Source of the DNA: Erinaceus europaeus
Lineage: Eukaryota > Chordata > Mammalia > Eulipotyphla > Erinaceidae
DNA: 64,000 nt
NCBI RefSeq assembly: GCF_950295315.1
Contig: NC_080185.1
Location: forward strand, 45,427,237 to 45,491,236
Direction of reading: 5' to 3'
The notes beneath the pieces are model-generated. The model saw only the letters and a program-made list of their open reading frames with translations. It was not told the origin of the DNA and did no database searches. Position 1 is the stretch's first letter; each line of letters opens with the position of its first letter. This document shows positions 1-11,154 of this stretch, one piece after another. Position numbers and translations under genes: made by a program.

Positions 1-534
1 ACAGGACTGATTTAAAATAGATAGTAGGAGGAGATAATTGCTTTAATAGCTGGCTTCCAGAAAACTAAAAGCTTCAAGACCAGTTAGTAGGCAATTGCCC
101 ACAAATAACCTAGGGTGAGAATTTACCCAACATGGCAAATAATTACCTGTGTAAGCAAGAGGGTAAAGCAAGTCTGACTCCAAATTTTTAAATCACTGTA
201 GTTGAGAGAAGTTTTCACTATTAGAAGAAATAATTAGTATAGTGGAGAAAAACAGGTGTAGAAATAAGACAGAAGTTATAGATAAAATGTCCATCTCAGT
301 AGGCTTTTGTGAAATGGAGGGAGGAGAGGTCAGAAACACAGAATTCATATCTTCTGCTAGAGTTTGCTAACTGGCTCTTACCTACCAGATTCTGTTTTTC
401 TGGGAGAAAGTAGAATACTAGTTGCTGGTGAGCAAAATTCATCACTCCCAAATATTTCTTTGGTGTAAGTGTTAGTCTGAGCTGCTCATTTTAAGGAAAG
501 AAAGTTATTGGGATGTATATGTATATAGTATGCA
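1..534. other. No recognised feature
   Basis: AT-rich sequence with no long open frame and no repeat that I recognise. It is probably old or unique intergenic DNA. Confidence 0.5.
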
Positions 535-933
535 GCTGGTAAAAATGATGAAGTCATCTCCTTTGTCAAATCTTGGACAGAACTGGAAGGTATCATGTTG
601 GGTGAAATAAGCCAGAAAGAGAAGAATAAATACTAAATGTTCTCATTTAGAGGTGAAACATAAGAAGTAAGGACAGTAAGGGAAAACAGGAGGTAAAACT
701 TGGACTGAGTGTGGTCTTTTGCACCAAAGCAAAGCACTCTGGTGAAGGAGGGAAAGGGATGGGATGTAGGAACTCTGGGATCCTGGTATATGATGGTGGA
801 AAAGCATCTAAGCTGGGGGGGTAGTGTATCTCACAGACACCTATCATTGGATGATGGGAGGTTGTACCTATGTGTCAACAACTATACTGTAAACCATTAA
901 ACCTTTTCTTCCCAATAAAGTGGGGAAAAAAGA
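535..933 (+). mobile_element. Old L1 3' end
   Basis: The left part reads like the end of L1 ORF2 (a run ending in GGGTGAAATAAGCC). It is followed by the usual L1 3' UTR landmarks: 'caccaaagcaaagcactctgg', a 'tgtcaacaactatactgtaaaccatt' type stretch in pieces, and a terminal AATAAAG near 915 followed by A-rich DNA. A homologous copy lies at 23880-24195. It is 5'-truncated, and both short open frames here are chance frames. Confidence 0.75.
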
Positions 934-1226
934 AACAGAAGGCATCTAGCTACCTTTTCAAAACTGAATGGAAGTTAACCTTTTAGTCATTTACACAATT
1001 AAGATATATTTTTCAAGTAGAGGGTTATCTATCTCCCTGTACTAAAAAAAAAGGCAGAGGGGTGGTGACTGAATATGTAGACCACCGTACCAATGAAGAA
1101 ACATTGACAAAGCTGTGTGACATACATATCCTGGTTCACTCAGCCTTCCCCGGTAACTTCTGAACAAAAGTGACCTTTCTTATCTTACCTTCCATTCCCC
1201 AAAATGCTTTGTTTTTAGCTGAAAGT
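934..1226. other. No recognised feature
   Basis: Contains a short A run near 1042 and nothing else that I can support. Confidence 0.4.
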
Positions 1227-1997
1227 GATATTTGAAATGATAGCATGGATAGAGTATATTGCCCAGCCTCCCTTTGGAGGATGGAACATTCTCTACCATT
1301 GTTGATCCAACTTGAGGGCGAGGTCTTATGAGGGCTCACCAAGGGATCTATTTTGTTGTTCCTGATAGAAATGACCGATAACAATGGAGAGAGGGATTTA
1401 TTTGAAGTTTAAGCCCATCATGTCTGTTTGGGAATCTCAGGACTCACCGAATAGGGCCTCAGTTGATGGGATGGCCTGATAGTGACTAAAGAGACATCCT
1501 TAAAGTATGCCAGTCTCTTGCCCTTATTCAGCTTTTGCAGTCCTTGCTTTGCTAAGGTTAGCTTTGGCGTGAGTGAGAGAACTGTAATAGAAGTAGGTGA
1601 GGAGAGTATCTAAGTGTAATTAGACACTATTTCATTAGGAACATTTTACTGACTCACTACAGACTATTATGTACTTTTGCTTTCAGGTATATATTTTGCG
1701 CTAATTTATGGATACACGTGAACATATGCTCTATCTTACGGGACCTGGTCTATATGTAGGTTTTGGGACTTTGTTAGGAAGTGAACCTCCTGGAATGGAA
1801 TTAGAGAATACTATGAAAGGAAAGGTCTCACCCGAATAATGAAGGTGAAGAGCTGACATTCCATGCCTGACATCTCTGGACACTGTCTGAAGTGAAGCAT
1901 GCTGAGGTGGTACTCCTTGCATTGATTAAGTTGGGATCAGCATATGCAATATCATTTGGTATGAATTGAGAGAAGCATGCAGGAAAGTGAGCCCCAC
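1227..1997 (-). mobile_element. L1 3' UTR fragment, long type
   Basis: The reverse complement matches the long 3' UTR of L1-B (36900-37590). It includes the segment between GTGAGTCAGT and the 'tagtgaatgttccatcc' type block that is missing from L1-A and L1-C. It carries no coding sequence. Confidence 0.8.
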
Positions 1998-2002
1998 CCT
2001 AT

Positions 2003-2365
2003 GGACTATTTTTTTCATTTTTAATTAGTGATTTAATAATGATTAATAAGACTGTAAGATAACAGGGGTACAATTCCATACAGTTCCCTCCATCCAAGTT
2101 GCATATCCCATCCCCTCCATTGGAAGCTTCTCTGTTCTTTATCCCTCTAGTACTATGGACCAAAATTCTTTATAGGGTGCTGAAGGTAGAAGGTCTGGCT
2201 TCTGTAATTGCTTCTTCACTGGACATGGGTGTTGATAGGTTGATCCATAGCCCCAGCCTGTTTCTATTTTTCCCTACTGGGATAGGGCTCTGGATAGGTA
2301 AGGTCTGGGACACACTGGTGAATTCATCTGCTGGCATGGACTATTTCAGTGAGTCCCTCAGTTCT
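2003..2365 (-). mobile_element. L1 3'-terminal fragment
   Basis: A T-rich left edge represents the poly-A tail in reverse. It is followed by the reverse complement of the last ~350 bp of the L1 3' UTR ('ggtctggcttctgtaattgc' block). The 119-residue open frame over this stretch is a shadow of the repeat; the same frame opens in other copies. Confidence 0.7.
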
Positions 2366-2661
2366 CCTGTGTTTCTCCAACGTATACAGAAGGTACTCAT
2401 GTTATTAAACTTTTTTTTTTGCTTTGTTTTCCCCCTGTCAGTGTATCTTCCATTATAGGGGATGTCTCAGACACAAGCCTAAATGGTGATAGAGAAAATA
2501 CGTTTCCTTTCTAACACAGTGCTTAATACTTAAAGATACTGTGATGGGTGGATGTGAGGAAAGGAGCAGAGTCAAAGCCATATATTTGAGCAACCCTTAT
2601 ATCTAGGACCTGGAAAAAGGAATTTAGAGAATGAATCGAAAAGCTGTTGTCAAAAGAAATT

Positions 2662-2799
2662 AATAAGAAGAACTGCTTCACTGCTTGTGAAGTGACCCCG
2701 TGGAGGTGGGGAGCCAGGGGCTCGAACCGGGATCCTTACACCAGTCCTTGCACTTTATGCCACTTGTGCTTAACCCACCGTGCTACTGCCCGACTCCCA
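2662..2799 (-). mobile_element. tRNA-derived SINE, partial
   Basis: The reverse complement holds the tRNA-like head (GGTTCGAGCCCC B-box region), the CCCACCTGC motif and the 'cttcacaagcagtgaagcag' block. The CT-rich body and tail are missing. Confidence 0.85.
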
Positions 2800-2884
2800 T
2801 TAACTACTTTCTATCTCTTTATATTTCCTTGTTTTGTTACACGTGTACATTATAAACTTTCTTACACAGAAGTTAAGACTTAGT

Positions 2885-3495
2885 GTGAGTAATTATCTAT
2901 TGTCTTCTTAAACTCTAACACAGCAAGGAATCTTCCTCATTGTCTGTAAAAACCATATTTTTCCCAGTCCTGGAACCTCTGGGAATTTCTTTCATGCTTC
3001 TGTTGACCCATACCATTTGATACTGCATCTGCTGATCTCAACGAAATCAATGCAAATAATGCCACATAGACATGTTTCACTTCACCTCAGACTGTGTCCA
3101 GAGATACCATGCCTGGGATGTCAACCCTCCAGCTCCAATACTCTACCACCAAGTTGCAGATGATACCATGATGCCAACCTCACTTCCCTAGGCAAACTAC
3201 CTCATCAATGTGTCCTGGAACCCCACCTCCCCAGAGCCATACCCCACTAGGGAAAGATAGAAACAGGTTGGGGTTTTAGATGCCAGTGCCCATGTCCAGC
3301 AGAGAAACAATTATAGCAGCCAGACCTCCCACCTTCTACTCCCCATGAAGAATTCTGGACCATTCTCCCAGAGAGATAAAGACTAGGGAACTTCCAATGA
3401 AGGGGATGGAATACTGAGCTTTGGTGGTGGAAACTGTATGGAATTGCACTCTTCTTACCCCGCAATGTTGACCATTATTAAATTACTAATAAAAA
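2885..3495 (+). mobile_element. L1 3' UTR fragment
   Basis: Runs from the 'ctattgtcttcttaaactc' block through 'gaagcaattatag'-like sequence to an AATAAAA and A-rich tail at 3487-3515. It is collinear with 20430-21330 of L1-A but more diverged, so it is an older copy. Confidence 0.8.
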
Positions 3496-3607
3496 AAGAA
3501 AAGGAAAAAAATAACAAAGCAGACAAATAAAAATGGAATAAAACAAACCACAAAACAACTTCCAAATTATTGTAGCCATATAGAAAGAAGCCTGAAAAAT
3601 GTTCTCT

Positions 3608-3609
<2 letters not shown>

Positions 3610-3669
<60 letters not shown>
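3610..3669. repeat. (TA)n microsatellite
   Basis: About 29 uninterrupted TA units. It lies between the tail of a plus-strand L1 end and the start of a minus-strand one. The encoded Tyr-Ile repeat frames are artefacts. Confidence 0.95.
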
Positions 3670-3671
<2 letters not shown>

Positions 3672-3674
<3 letters not shown>

Positions 3675-4150
3675 AAAATGGAAACACTGATAATAGGGGT
3701 ACAATTCTGCACAATTATCACCACCAGAACTCCATATTCCATCTCCTCCCCTATAGCTTCACTATTCTTTAACCCTCTGGGAGTATGGACCCAGGGTCAT
3801 TATGGGGTGCAGAAGGTAGAAAGTTTGGCTTCTGTAATTGCTTCCCCGTTGATCATGGTCATTGACAGGTCAATCCATACTCCCAGCCTGTTTCTATCTT
3901 TCGCTAGTGGGGCAGCAGTCTGGGGAAGCGGGGCTCTAGGACACATTGGTGGGGTCATCTGCCCAGGGAAGTCCAGGTGGCATCAAGTTAGCATCTAGAA
4001 CCTGGTGGCTAAAAAAAGAGTTAACATATAAAGCCAAACAAGTTGTTAATTAATCATCAACCTAAAGGCTAGAATAGTGCAGATGAAGAGTTGGGAGTCT
4101 TCGTTTTGGAAATAGCTAGTAGGTCTATCTTAGGTATATTCTAAAAGCAA
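3672..4150 (-). mobile_element. L1 3' UTR end
   Basis: The reverse complement gives the terminal L1 3' UTR block ending in AT-rich tail sequence, followed by 'cagccaccaggttctagatg'-type sequence. With 2885-3495 it forms an inverted arrangement around the TA run. Confidence 0.8.
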
Positions 4151-4584
4151 GCTGAGACTGGAAAGCTCTGGATTTCTCTCCAGAGCATTAGCATTTTTAT
4201 TACTTTATGATCCATCCACATCCATAAAAAATGATTTACTCCCTTTTAATGTCCAATATAATTCTAAAGAATTAGCACTGCAACAGCCTCAAGGGTCAAT
4301 TAAGGCAAACCCAGAATTCTAAGCAGGAGAGATTAGTTTTTGGAATGTCTCCCAGTAATTAAATCTAGCAATGAAGGTGATTCTGCCACTTCCCTAAGTA
4401 CCTTTATTTCAACTCTTTGAACTATCACTGAGTCTAATCTCATATGTGTAACAATCATTTAAGGGTGATTATGAGCATTTATAGTGTAGAAAACCTGAAT
4501 ATGCCAACTCCAAATATAACTATGGTAGAGCAGAATATTCCACACCAAATATGTCTCATTTCTATAAGAATTAAAAAAGAAGAA
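4151..4584. other. No recognised feature
   Basis: Unique-looking AT-rich DNA; nothing supported. Confidence 0.5.
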
Positions 4585-4706
4585 GACTTATGACAGGAGA
4601 GAGAGCCAGGGCACTACTCTGGCACATGAATTGATGGGGGTTGAACTTGGGATTTCATGCTTGAGGGTCTAACACCTCATCCATTGCACCATCTTCCAGG
4701 TCACTT
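4585..4706 (-). mobile_element. SINE, class II type, degraded
   Basis: The reverse complement shows the short head 'ggtgcaatggatgagg', a 'caagtt caacccc' B-box-like block and 'gtgccagagtagtgc'. It belongs with the second SINE type at 39703, 62860 and 13744. Confidence 0.6.
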
Positions 4707-5267
4707 ACATAAGGTATATTTTGAGCTAATCATTTAGAGAAACAGCAGACAAGGGAGGCTTTCTGAGAACACAACAAAGGTCACCATTTTATGGAAGGAA
4801 TTTCATATTTATAAAATAAATCACCATTTGTGAGCATGCCTCCTTATCTCCACTGGAAAGAGAAAGGTAACAATAAATCATAAGATAATCAATGGAAAAT
4901 CCCTAATTTAAGTCTACATTCCATTACAAAGATACCCATTGTTTCTTTTTTGCTAAAGAGAATTATTTCTCTCAGAGGCAAATTACCATATTACTTATAA
5001 CTCAGCAAGTAGTATGTGGTAAAAAACAGATGCCTCCTCCCTTCTTCTCATGTTCTACTGGGGTCTCACAGGTAGACTTGATGGATGCCTGCACAGGTTG
5101 CTAGAATCCAGATGGCTGAATCAGAATTACTTTTGAATCTCTAAGCTTCACTTTTGGCTAGGCTGTTAGCCAGAGGCTATACCAATCAGACCTACATAAG
5201 GTAGCAGTAGGCAACACATCATGTCCAGGAATGGTCAAAGAAGAACTTTAGACGTTCAAAACATCTT
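4707..5267. other. No recognised feature
   Basis: No open frame of note and no familiar repeat. Confidence 0.45.
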
Positions 5268-5473
5268 TTAAAAATATTTATTTATTTATTTATTTATTAT
5301 TGAATAGAGACAGAGAGAAATTGAGAGGGGGTGGGGAGACAGAGAGACACCTGAAGTGCTATTTCACCACTCGTGAAGCTTTCTCTCTGCAGGTAGGGGA
5401 CCAGGGGATTGAACCCGGATCCTTGCTCACTGTAATGTGTGCACTTAACCAGGTGCACCACCACCTGGCCCCA
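5268..5473 (-). mobile_element. tRNA-derived SINE
   Basis: Starts with a (TTTA)n reverse tail at 5276-5299, then a GA-rich body, 'gtgaagctttctctctgcag' and the head ending in 'ccaccacctggcccc'. This is an older subfamily than the 38915 copy: the head reads GGTGCACCTGGTTAAG. The open frames on both strands are SINE shadows. Confidence 0.9.
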
Positions 5474-5753
5474 AACCATCTTTATATGAGTTTTGAACAA
5501 TGCAAATATTGAGAGGAGACATGAACCTGAACTGGCATGTACTTGGGCTGATGTAACATCACAGAGAACTTGTGACTAGAGACCTGTGAGCTATGACCCA
5601 CCACACATGGGCAGAAAGAGGTGACACTTACCTCTGTTTCAGCTGAACTGGTGACTAATATAGGACTAAACTAGCTTGCACAGGAAAGATCTGGCAAATC
5701 AAAGACAATGGGAGCAAGTTTAAGAAATGGACACAAAACAAGAAGTCCCTGGG

Positions 5754-5950
5754 TGGGGGCCAGCACACCTGGTTAAACACACACCGTTACCAGGAGTGAG
5801 GACTCAGGTTCGAGCGTCCATTGCCCACTTGCAGGGGGGAAAGATTCAGGAGCACTGAAGCAAGGCTGCAGCTGTCTCTCTTTCTTTCTCCCTCTCTATC
5901 TCCTCCTCTCTCAATTTCTATCTGTCTTATTGAGAAAGGGCTGGGGGGGG
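5754..5950 (+). mobile_element. tRNA-derived SINE
   Basis: Head with CACCTGGTTAAACAC, the B-box-like GGTTCGAGC, the CCCACTTGCAGGGGGG motif and a CT-rich body ending in a G run at 5941-5952. Confidence 0.9.
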
Positions 5951-5956
5951 GGTAGG

Positions 5957-6240
5957 AGCCGTGTCCAGGTTTATCTGGGAACTTAATGATGCCTAGACAC
6001 ATCCAGCACTGAGATGAAAAGCATGCCAATAAGTCACATGGGCAAGTTAAAGACCTCTCAGTTCTTATAGATTAATTTTCCAATAGTCAGAACAGCAGTG
6101 ACTGAAAAGCACATTTGCATAAACATGCCCCAAACCCCTGTCCCTGCATATCTGTCCACTCCTGAAGCTGTCAAGTAATATGCTTTATCTTCATTCCTTA
6201 CTTTATAAACTATGGCCACATTTTAAATAAATGTTCTTTT
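5957..6240 (+). repeat. Unnamed repeat copy 1 (possible LTR fragment)
   Basis: Positions 5957-6152 match 7541-7740 along ~195 bp at roughly 85 percent by eye, with 'cttaatgatgcctagacaca' in copy 1. Beyond the shared part, copy 1 continues to an AATAAA near 6226, which with a TGT start would fit a retroviral LTR. That identity is inference only. Confidence 0.55.
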
Positions 6241-6387
6241 AATATCCTTATGATCAGGCTCAATTCCCAGCATTTCCATAACCCGGATCTGAGCAGTGTT
6301 CCTGTAAAAAAAAAAAAAAAAAGTTAGAATCCTGATTATCCTGATGGTACCTGCTCTAGATAATTTTTTCTTGGCATGTATAAGAAT

Positions 6388-6508
6388 CAGGAGAGGTGGC
6401 ACAGTGGATAAAGCACTGGACTCTCAAACATAAGGCCCCAGGTGTCAGAGTGATATCCTGGTTCTCTCTCACTCTCTCTTATCAAGTGAATAAAATGAAA
6501 AAAAATAT
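6388..6508 (+). mobile_element. SINE, class II type
   Basis: Head GGTGGCACAGTGGATAAAGC, then a CT-rich segment and an A-rich end. The same head occurs at 62862. The 67-residue open frame starting in the head is a shadow. Confidence 0.75.
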
Positions 6509-6747
6509 TCTGAAAGGTCCAGAAGAATGTTCTGCATTTGGAGCAGTGAAGTTGAGGTTAATTCCTCCAAAAGTGAGGTTTTCTATTTTATATATATAAA
6601 GTTGTTGGAAAGGAGGGACAATTTCCCCTACCCTCAGGGTTCTACTTAGGTTGGTCAAGCAAAAAACTTAATTGAGAAAGATGAAAGAACAAATTTAATT
6701 GTATATATATGGAGAATCCACATGGCCTTTGATGCAAAAGTCAATGG

Positions 6748-7155
6748 GAGGAGTTGGGCAGCGGTGGCATGCCTAGTACAACACACACATCATATTGTGC
6801 AAGGACCCAGGTTCAAGCCCCTGGTTCCCACTTGCAGGGAAAAGCTTCATGAACAGTGAAGCAGTGAGTGCTTTCTTTCTCTCTCCCTTTCTACAATATT
6901 TATTTATTTACTGAATAGAGACAGTCAGAAATTGAGAGGGAAGGGTAAGGGAGAGAAGGAGAAAGACAGAGAGACAACTGCAGCACTGCTTTGCCACTCA
7001 CAAAACCTTCCCCTTTCAGGTGGGAACGAGGGGCTTGAACCCAGATCTTTGCACATTGTAACATGTGTGCTCAGCCAGGTGCACCAAGACTCATCTCCTC
7101 TCTCCCTTTCTATCTCACTCTTACCTCTTCATTTTTCTTTGTCCTATCGAAAAAA
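6748..7155 (+). mobile_element. tRNA-derived SINE split by another SINE
   Basis: Plus-strand SINE with its head at 6748-6860 and CT-rich body at 6861-6893, resuming at 7098-7155 after a nested insertion. The target site CTCTCTCCCTTTCTA is present at both 6879-6893 and 7098-7112. Confidence 0.85.
6894..7097 (-). mobile_element. SINE nested in SINE
   Basis: Reverse-oriented tRNA-derived SINE: (TTTA)n tail at left, GA-rich body, head at right ending 'ccaggtgcaccaagac'. It is flanked by a perfect 15-bp target-site duplication from the host SINE, so it is the younger of the pair. Confidence 0.9.
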
Positions 7156-7302
7156 AGAAGGAGGAGGGGGCAGGTGGGAGGAGGGGAAGAAGAAGGCAAA
7201 AAAAAAAAAAAGGTTTTAGAAAGAGTGGATTCATTGGTACAGGCATCCAGTCCTAGTTCTTACCTTGTTGACAAAAAAAATAGTCAATAAGAAAAAAAAG
7301 AA

Positions 7303-7328
7303 TATATATATACATATATGTATATGTG

Positions 7329-7369
<41 letters not shown>
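7303..7369. repeat. (TA)n-(TG)n compound microsatellite
   Basis: An imperfect TA/CATA run followed by 13 or more TG units. Confidence 0.95.
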
Positions 7370-7540
7370 CCTGAGTTAAGCAATGGTACAGAGGTTCAGG
7401 AACTTTAAAGAGAAAAGGGGCAATTTACACAATAAGGAGTGAAATTTGTGGTGAAGATAAAATGCAGTATAGTTAGATAAAAGTTATTAATAATACAAAC
7501 AAACAAACAAAAATATCTAGGAGACTGAAGGTCTGGTCCC

Positions 7541-7740
7541 AGCCATGTCCAGGTGTATCTGGGGACTTAATCATGCCTAGACACATCCACTACTGAGATG
7601 AAAGCATGCCAGAAAGCATGGACAAGTTAAAAACCTCTCAGGTCTTATAGAATAATTTTCCAGGAGTCAGAACAGCAGTGGCTGAAAAGCTCATTTGCAC
7701 TAACATGCCCCCCAAACCCCTGTCCTCGCTAGCCTGCATA
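7541..7740 (+). repeat. Unnamed repeat copy 2
   Basis: Partner of 5957-6152. Homology stops at CCTGCATA, after which the two flanks differ. Upstream flanks also differ, so it behaves as an interspersed element rather than a simple tandem duplication. Confidence 0.6.
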
Positions 7741-8335
7741 AGCACAATTCTCACTAGAATACTTAGGTACAGGTATCAAGGGTCTGTGTTTAGTGAACAC
7801 AGGTTTGAAACTTTGAATAAAGATTGAGTTGTAACATGTGAGCTGTAGAAAGAAGTGAAATTTAATATTAATACTGCAAAGCTCTAGTATTAACACTTTG
7901 ACAGAACTGGACCATATACTGGCTTCTGAGTCACCAGGAAGTGAATAATAAAAGACATATTTTGGAGGGCTAATCGTATCTTTAGGTGTCTTCCAAGCAT
8001 ATATGAGATCTATATGTTAAAATAATCCTCCCTCTCTCTGACTAATCCATAAAGGAAGAGTGGGGTTTACTAAGCTATAATGTGTTTCTTTACTATGATT
8101 ATTTTGAGAAGATTATGATATTTTTCAAACTGTTTATATAAGAAAAGCTTAAGAAAGTCAGTTGACAATGAGATGCAGGATGGTCTCATGAAGACAGATG
8201 TATTGACTGCCTGAACACTCTTGTCAGATTTACAGAAATCCAGACAAGTCTGTGCAGAAGGCAACCTATATCCAAAGCAAGAAGATCTACACAGCTGGAG
8301 ATATGAAAAGTTTTTTTCCAGGAAAGAAGGCAAAG
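7741..8335. other. No recognised feature
   Basis: Unique-looking AT-rich DNA without supportable genes. Confidence 0.45.
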
Positions 8336-8336
8336 G

Positions 8337-8413
<77 letters not shown>
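8336..8413. repeat. (CG)(CA)n microsatellite
   Basis: A short GCGCGCGC lead, then more than 30 CA units: an alternating purine-pyrimidine run that could form Z-DNA. The Cys-Val and His-Thr repeat frames across it are artefacts. Confidence 0.95.
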
Positions 8414-8415
<2 letters not shown>

Positions 8416-8487
8416 ACTAGTGCAGGACCTACAGGGGAGGGGAAAGTCCTCTAGAGGTAGAGCGAATCTTCTGCCAAATCCCATACT

Positions 8488-9305
8488 CAGTTGTGGCCAT
8501 GGACTGTGAGCTCAAACTGACAAGGACTCAGAGGTTACACAGGCTCCTGGGAGAAATATGACCATACATAGGCCCTAGGTGAGATTATGTGGTAAAAAGT
8601 TAATTGTATCTATATATTTTCTTCAGGTTTGGGAGATACTCTTTGCACTAATCCAGCTTTCTAGCTCTGTTCTCAACAATGATACCACCTCCCCAAACAA
8701 TATTTGCAGTCCACATGCATGTTAACTATCAAGCTCAAGCAGATACCATCTTCCAAGATAATACTTTTATCCCACCTGAAAGTCATCAGGCTCAGGCAAA
8801 AATTATTAAATTCATGGGCCTCTTGGAATATATATATAAAACAGACTTTCTAGCTTCTTCATACATGAAGACCTTAGCTTCATCTGTCTTATTCTTACCT
8901 TTAGGTTCCCGATTATTAAACAATTTGTTCTGCTTTATATCTTACCACTTTTCAGCCACCAAGCTGAAGACAATCCCATGATTCCAACTTGACTTCCCTA
9001 GGCAGAGGCCCTCACAAATATGTCCTAGAACCCTACCTTCCCAGAGCCTTATCCCACTAAGGAAAGATAGAGACAGACTGGGAGTATATATTGACTTGTC
9101 AATGTCCATGTTCAGAAGAGAAGCAATTACAGAAGCCAGACCTTCCACCTTCTACATCCTGTAAAGAATTTTGGTTCATACTCCCAGAACGATAAAGAAT
9201 ACGGAAGTGTCCAATGGAGGGAATGGGATGTGGAACTCTGGTTGTGGGGATTGTACTCCTCTTAATCTTGTTAATCATTATTAAATCACTAATAATAAAA
9301 ATAAT
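8488..9305 (+). mobile_element. L1 3' UTR fragment, long type
   Basis: Collinear with L1-B 37640-38410: 'tgagctca' block, 'gataccacctcccc', 'tttcagccaccaagctg', then the terminal block ending in ATTAAATCACTAATAA near 9283. Diverged and 5'-truncated. Confidence 0.8.
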
Positions 9306-9319
9306 ATTAATTCAGTTAC

Positions 9320-9870
9320 AAATTAAAAAATTACTAAAGTCATGAGCCCCTAGGAAAATACCTAAAATAGACTTTCTAGCTTCTATCCACCCTAAAATCC
9401 CTATTCTCACCTGCTCTATTTCTAATTTCTTGTTCCTGTTTATTAAACTTGTTGTCCTGCTTCATATATTATTGCCTTTCATCTATCATGTTGCAGATGC
9501 TCCTATGGTTCCATCTTGAATTCCCTGGGTAGATGACCTCATCAATGTGCCCCAGTATCTCACATATCCAGAGCCCTACCTTACTATATATAGATAGAAA
9601 GCAACCGAGGGTATGAATAGACCAATGTCCATGTCGAATGGAGAAGCAATTATAGAAGCCAAAACGTCTACCTTCTGTAACCTAAAACAATTTTGGCCCA
9701 TAATTCCACAGGGGAAGAAATGTTAGGAAAAAATTATTAGAGGGTTCTGAAACCCAATTCCATCAGGACTCAATGAGACAAGAGAAAAAAGGGAAAGGAA
9801 AGACATTTGGAAGTAGTAATTGATTTAGGTGTGGATGAGAAAGGAAGAGAAGGCAGTACCATAGGAAAAA

Positions 9871-9919
<49 letters not shown>

Positions 9920-10060
9920 AACCCATATCTGTGACCTTGGGAGAACCACTACAGTTTCCAGTAGAGGGAATGGGGACACAGAATGGTCTGGAGTTGTACT
10001 CATGTCATCCTGTAATTTTGTAAATCAATATTAAATCACAAATAAAAGAAAAAAGAAAAA
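9320..10060 (+). mobile_element. L1 3' UTR fragment, old subfamily
   Basis: Follows the previous copy in the same orientation and repeats its 'catgagcccctaggaaaata' part. The distal half (9730-10060) is shared with 12500-12915 and includes a TA microsatellite at 9873-9917 in the same relative place in both copies. Ends in AATAAAAG. Confidence 0.7.
9873..9917. repeat. (AT)n microsatellite
   Basis: About 22 AT units inside an old L1 3' UTR, at the position where the copy at 12673 has its TA run. Confidence 0.95.
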
Positions 10061-10111
10061 ATATCTGATTGAGTATCTGATCAAGCCACCTTTTCAACCT
10101 ACTACCCCAAC

Positions 10112-10421
10112 ACTTTTTTTTTTAATATTTATTTACCTATTTTCCCTTTTGTTGCCCTTGGTTTTTTGTTGTTGTTGTTGTTGTGGGAGTTACTGTTGTT
10201 GTTGTTATTGATGTCGTCCTTGTTGGATAGGACAGAGAGAAATAGAGAGAGGAGGGGAAGACAGAGAGGGGGAGAGAAAGACACCTGCACACCTGCTTCA
10301 CTGCTTGTGAAGCAACTCCCCTGCAGGTGGGAAACCGGGGGCTTGAACTGGGATCCCCTTATGCCAGTCCTTGTGCTTTGCGCCACCTGTGCTTAACCCG
10401 CTGCGCTACCACCTGACTCCC
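10112..10421 (-). mobile_element. tRNA-derived SINE, near full length
   Basis: The reverse complement has the full order: head with CAGCGGGTTAAGCACAGG, the 'ccccacctgcaggg' type block, CT-rich body, 'ctgtcctatccaacaagga' and a CAA/AAT-rich tail. All three overlapping open frames are SINE shadows. Confidence 0.92.
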
Positions 10422-10429
10422 TTATATCT

Positions 10430-10784
10430 TTTTCTTTCTTTCCTTTTTGCCTCCAGGGTTATCGCTAGGGCCCGGTGCCTGCACTACGAAGCCACAGCTC
10501 CTGGAGGCCATCCCCCCCCCACTTTTGTTACCCTTGTTGTTCATCATTGCTGTTTTTATTATTGTTGTTATTGCTGTCGTTGTTGTTGGATAGGACAGAA
10601 AGAAATCGAGATAGGAGGGGAAGAAAGAGAGGGGGAGAGAAAGAGAGACACCTGCAGACCTGCTTCACCGCCTGTGAAGCAACGCCCCTGCAGGTAGGGA
10701 GCCCGGGACTCCAACCAGGGTGCTTAAGAGGTCCTTGTGCTTCTCACCACGTGTGTTTAAACCGCTGCGCTACCGCCCGACTCC
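10430..10784 (-). mobile_element. tRNA-derived SINE with 3' extension
   Basis: The reverse complement runs from a head with CAGCGGTTTAAACAC to the tail, then into a further module ending 'cagcgataaccctggagg' (in reverse, 10451-10520). This module is seen in only some copies here (30621, 45765, 46955, 61578), so it marks a longer subfamily. Confidence 0.9.
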
Positions 10785-11154
10785 CCCCCCCACTCCCCCC
10801 CCAGCACATGCACTTAGTTCTTTACAGTCTTATTTATGTCTCTGTTAAGGCAACAACAACAACAATAATGACAACAAAACTTGTTTTACCTAATGCTTGA
10901 AATGCTTTGTAGAGCTATGGTATTAATGCTCTCCCTATTAAGACAGTTTGCCTTTCCCTTATTGTAATAGATAGTCCTTACTGGTCCCTTGCAATTACAT
11001 TTCTGAGTAAAGTCTTTATCATTAAATCAGAATCTGTTTTTATTTGACAATGCTTTTATTTTTATGGAAATTATCTTATTAATTTTATCCCATCATTTTG
11101 GCCTGCCCAAATGAATTTCAATCTTAGTTCTGATAGCTAGAATAATTGTTCTCC
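10785..11154. other. No recognised feature
   Basis: C-rich edge of the neighbouring SINE, then AT-rich DNA with a short CAA run near 10851. Confidence 0.45.

Noticed and set aside
2099..2458. 119-residue open frame
   Set aside because: Over a minus-strand L1 3' UTR. Homologous frames open at 3678, 8942, 28388 and 61838 with the same text, so it is repeat-borne.
3605..3670. TA run as a promoter or origin
   Set aside because: Simple microsatellite between two L1 tails, with no associated elements.
8070..8509. Open frames of Cys-Val or His-Thr repeats
   Set aside because: They are read-through of the (CA)n microsatellite in all frames.
10129..10900. Open frames of 75-141 residues
   Set aside because: They lie wholly over two SINE copies, and the same frames reappear in other SINEs (31065, 41321, 38944).
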